DNA from: Paramecium sonneborni
Lineage: Eukaryota > Ciliophora > Oligohymenophorea > Peniculida > Parameciidae
DNA length: 64,000 bases
Direction of reading: 5' to 3'
NCBI GenBank assembly: GCA_905182985.1
Contig: CAJJDN010000158.1
Coordinates: 123,527-187,526 of the forward strand
Shown: in pieces, positions 63,901 through 64,000 of the stretch
Layout: every line of letters begins with the position of its first letter
Numbering within the stretch: the stretch's first letter is position 1
Position numbers and translations under genes: made by a program
The notes under the pieces: model-generated
Databases searched by the model: none
Seen by the model: the letters and a program-made list of their open reading frames with translations, nothing else
Told to the model about the DNA's origin: nothing

Positions 63901-64000
63901 AAAATGTAATTTTAAGTTATATAAACTGTAATTTAATTAGTTACACTTTTTATTCTGATCAATGATCCATTCTTATACGAAATAACTTAAAGAACATCAA
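60938..64000 (-). CDS. beta-helix/multipass membrane protein of a ciliate-expanded family (5' partial)
   Basis: The N-terminus lies beyond the right edge. From 64,000 leftward the sequence first encodes a right-handed beta-helix-like ectodomain with Gly-rich turns (SKVLNNNATLKGGGFYFEEG; NKAEEAGGIYLGGNSSLN). Then comes a Cys-containing juxtamembrane module with a strongly recognisable pattern (LKPGFWRPNQISDF; CQGGWDLGDDLC; GHIGGLCEECDRYNIRGEG). A multipass C-terminal region follows (IKWIQAFVIPGSSLIGLILP; NEYTKQNYFWEIIKLWKKTI; ALNYKPYI; NNLDIQSSQLCQIAIFLAAI) and a cytosolic charged tail. Proteins of this design form large families in Paramecium and Tetrahymena; function is not known to me. Introns were not all resolved. 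The stop is 60938-60940 if the tail reads DDTDKGFQLIRQENPMLH, or 60913-60915 in the alternative frame. Confidence 0.65.

Noticed and set aside
1..64000. Bacterial, viral or organellar origin; tRNA, rRNA or telomere repeats
   Set aside because: TAA/TAG as Gln, tiny introns and a histone gene show ciliate nuclear DNA. No tRNA cloverleaf, rRNA segment or telomeric G-rich repeat was recognised by eye, though short RNA genes could have been missed.

Overview
This is eukaryotic nuclear DNA from a ciliate that reads TAA and TAG as glutamine and TGA as the only stop. The proof lies inside the window. Histone H4 (23402-23710) runs through an in-frame TAA exactly where H4 has its conserved Gln and ends at TGA, and every other model behaves the same way. 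Introns are tiny: about 44 placed by hand, all 22-29 bp, starting GT (mostly GTA) and ending mainly in TAG. Together with roughly 80% A+T, this points to a Paramecium-like oligohymenophorean. About a quarter of the introns end in AAG, which is not typical of textbook Paramecium. Intron positions were inferred from frame continuity and family conservation. In most models the spliced length is an exact multiple of three.

Left part (1-34.3 kb), gene-dense. In order: a NEK-type kinase tail fused to IFT57; a catalytically dead dual-specificity phosphatase; a giant protein joining a degenerate P-type ATPase, a tandem-repeat coiled coil and an ADP-ribosyltransferase-like domain; a small secreted protein; the ciliary kinase MOK; several hypothetical proteins; a SHAQKYF-type Myb; a His-rich protein; a coiled-coil protein; a DUF922-like HExxH protein; a Gln-rich protein; a three-repeat Myb; a Nup88-like protein; histone H4; a stomatin/SPFH protein; a second three-repeat Myb; ARMC9; and a PHD-DDT-WHIM-PHD chromatin-remodelling subunit. 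Three genes are ciliary (IFT57, MOK, ARMC9). Three are Myb factors within 16 kb.

Right part (34.3-64 kb), much more A+T-rich and gene-poor. It holds an 893-bp assembly gap, an apparently identical ~1.08-kb direct duplication separated by a single N (probably an assembly artefact), a ubiquitin-like/coiled-coil/Cys-rich protein, a single-exon pseudokinase, a long Cys-rich surface protein, and at the right edge a beta-helix/multipass membrane protein truncated by the window. Between these are long stretches with coding-like fragments that cannot be joined into full models. Some are interrupted only by in-frame TGA and may be decayed genes.

The most unusual object is the 1,782-residue ATPase-like/repeat/ART fusion at 2739-8158. 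Its P-type ATPase half has lost the TGES, DKTGT, TGDN and GDGxND motifs while keeping the fold-level similarity, suggesting a membrane sensor or scaffold rather than a pump.
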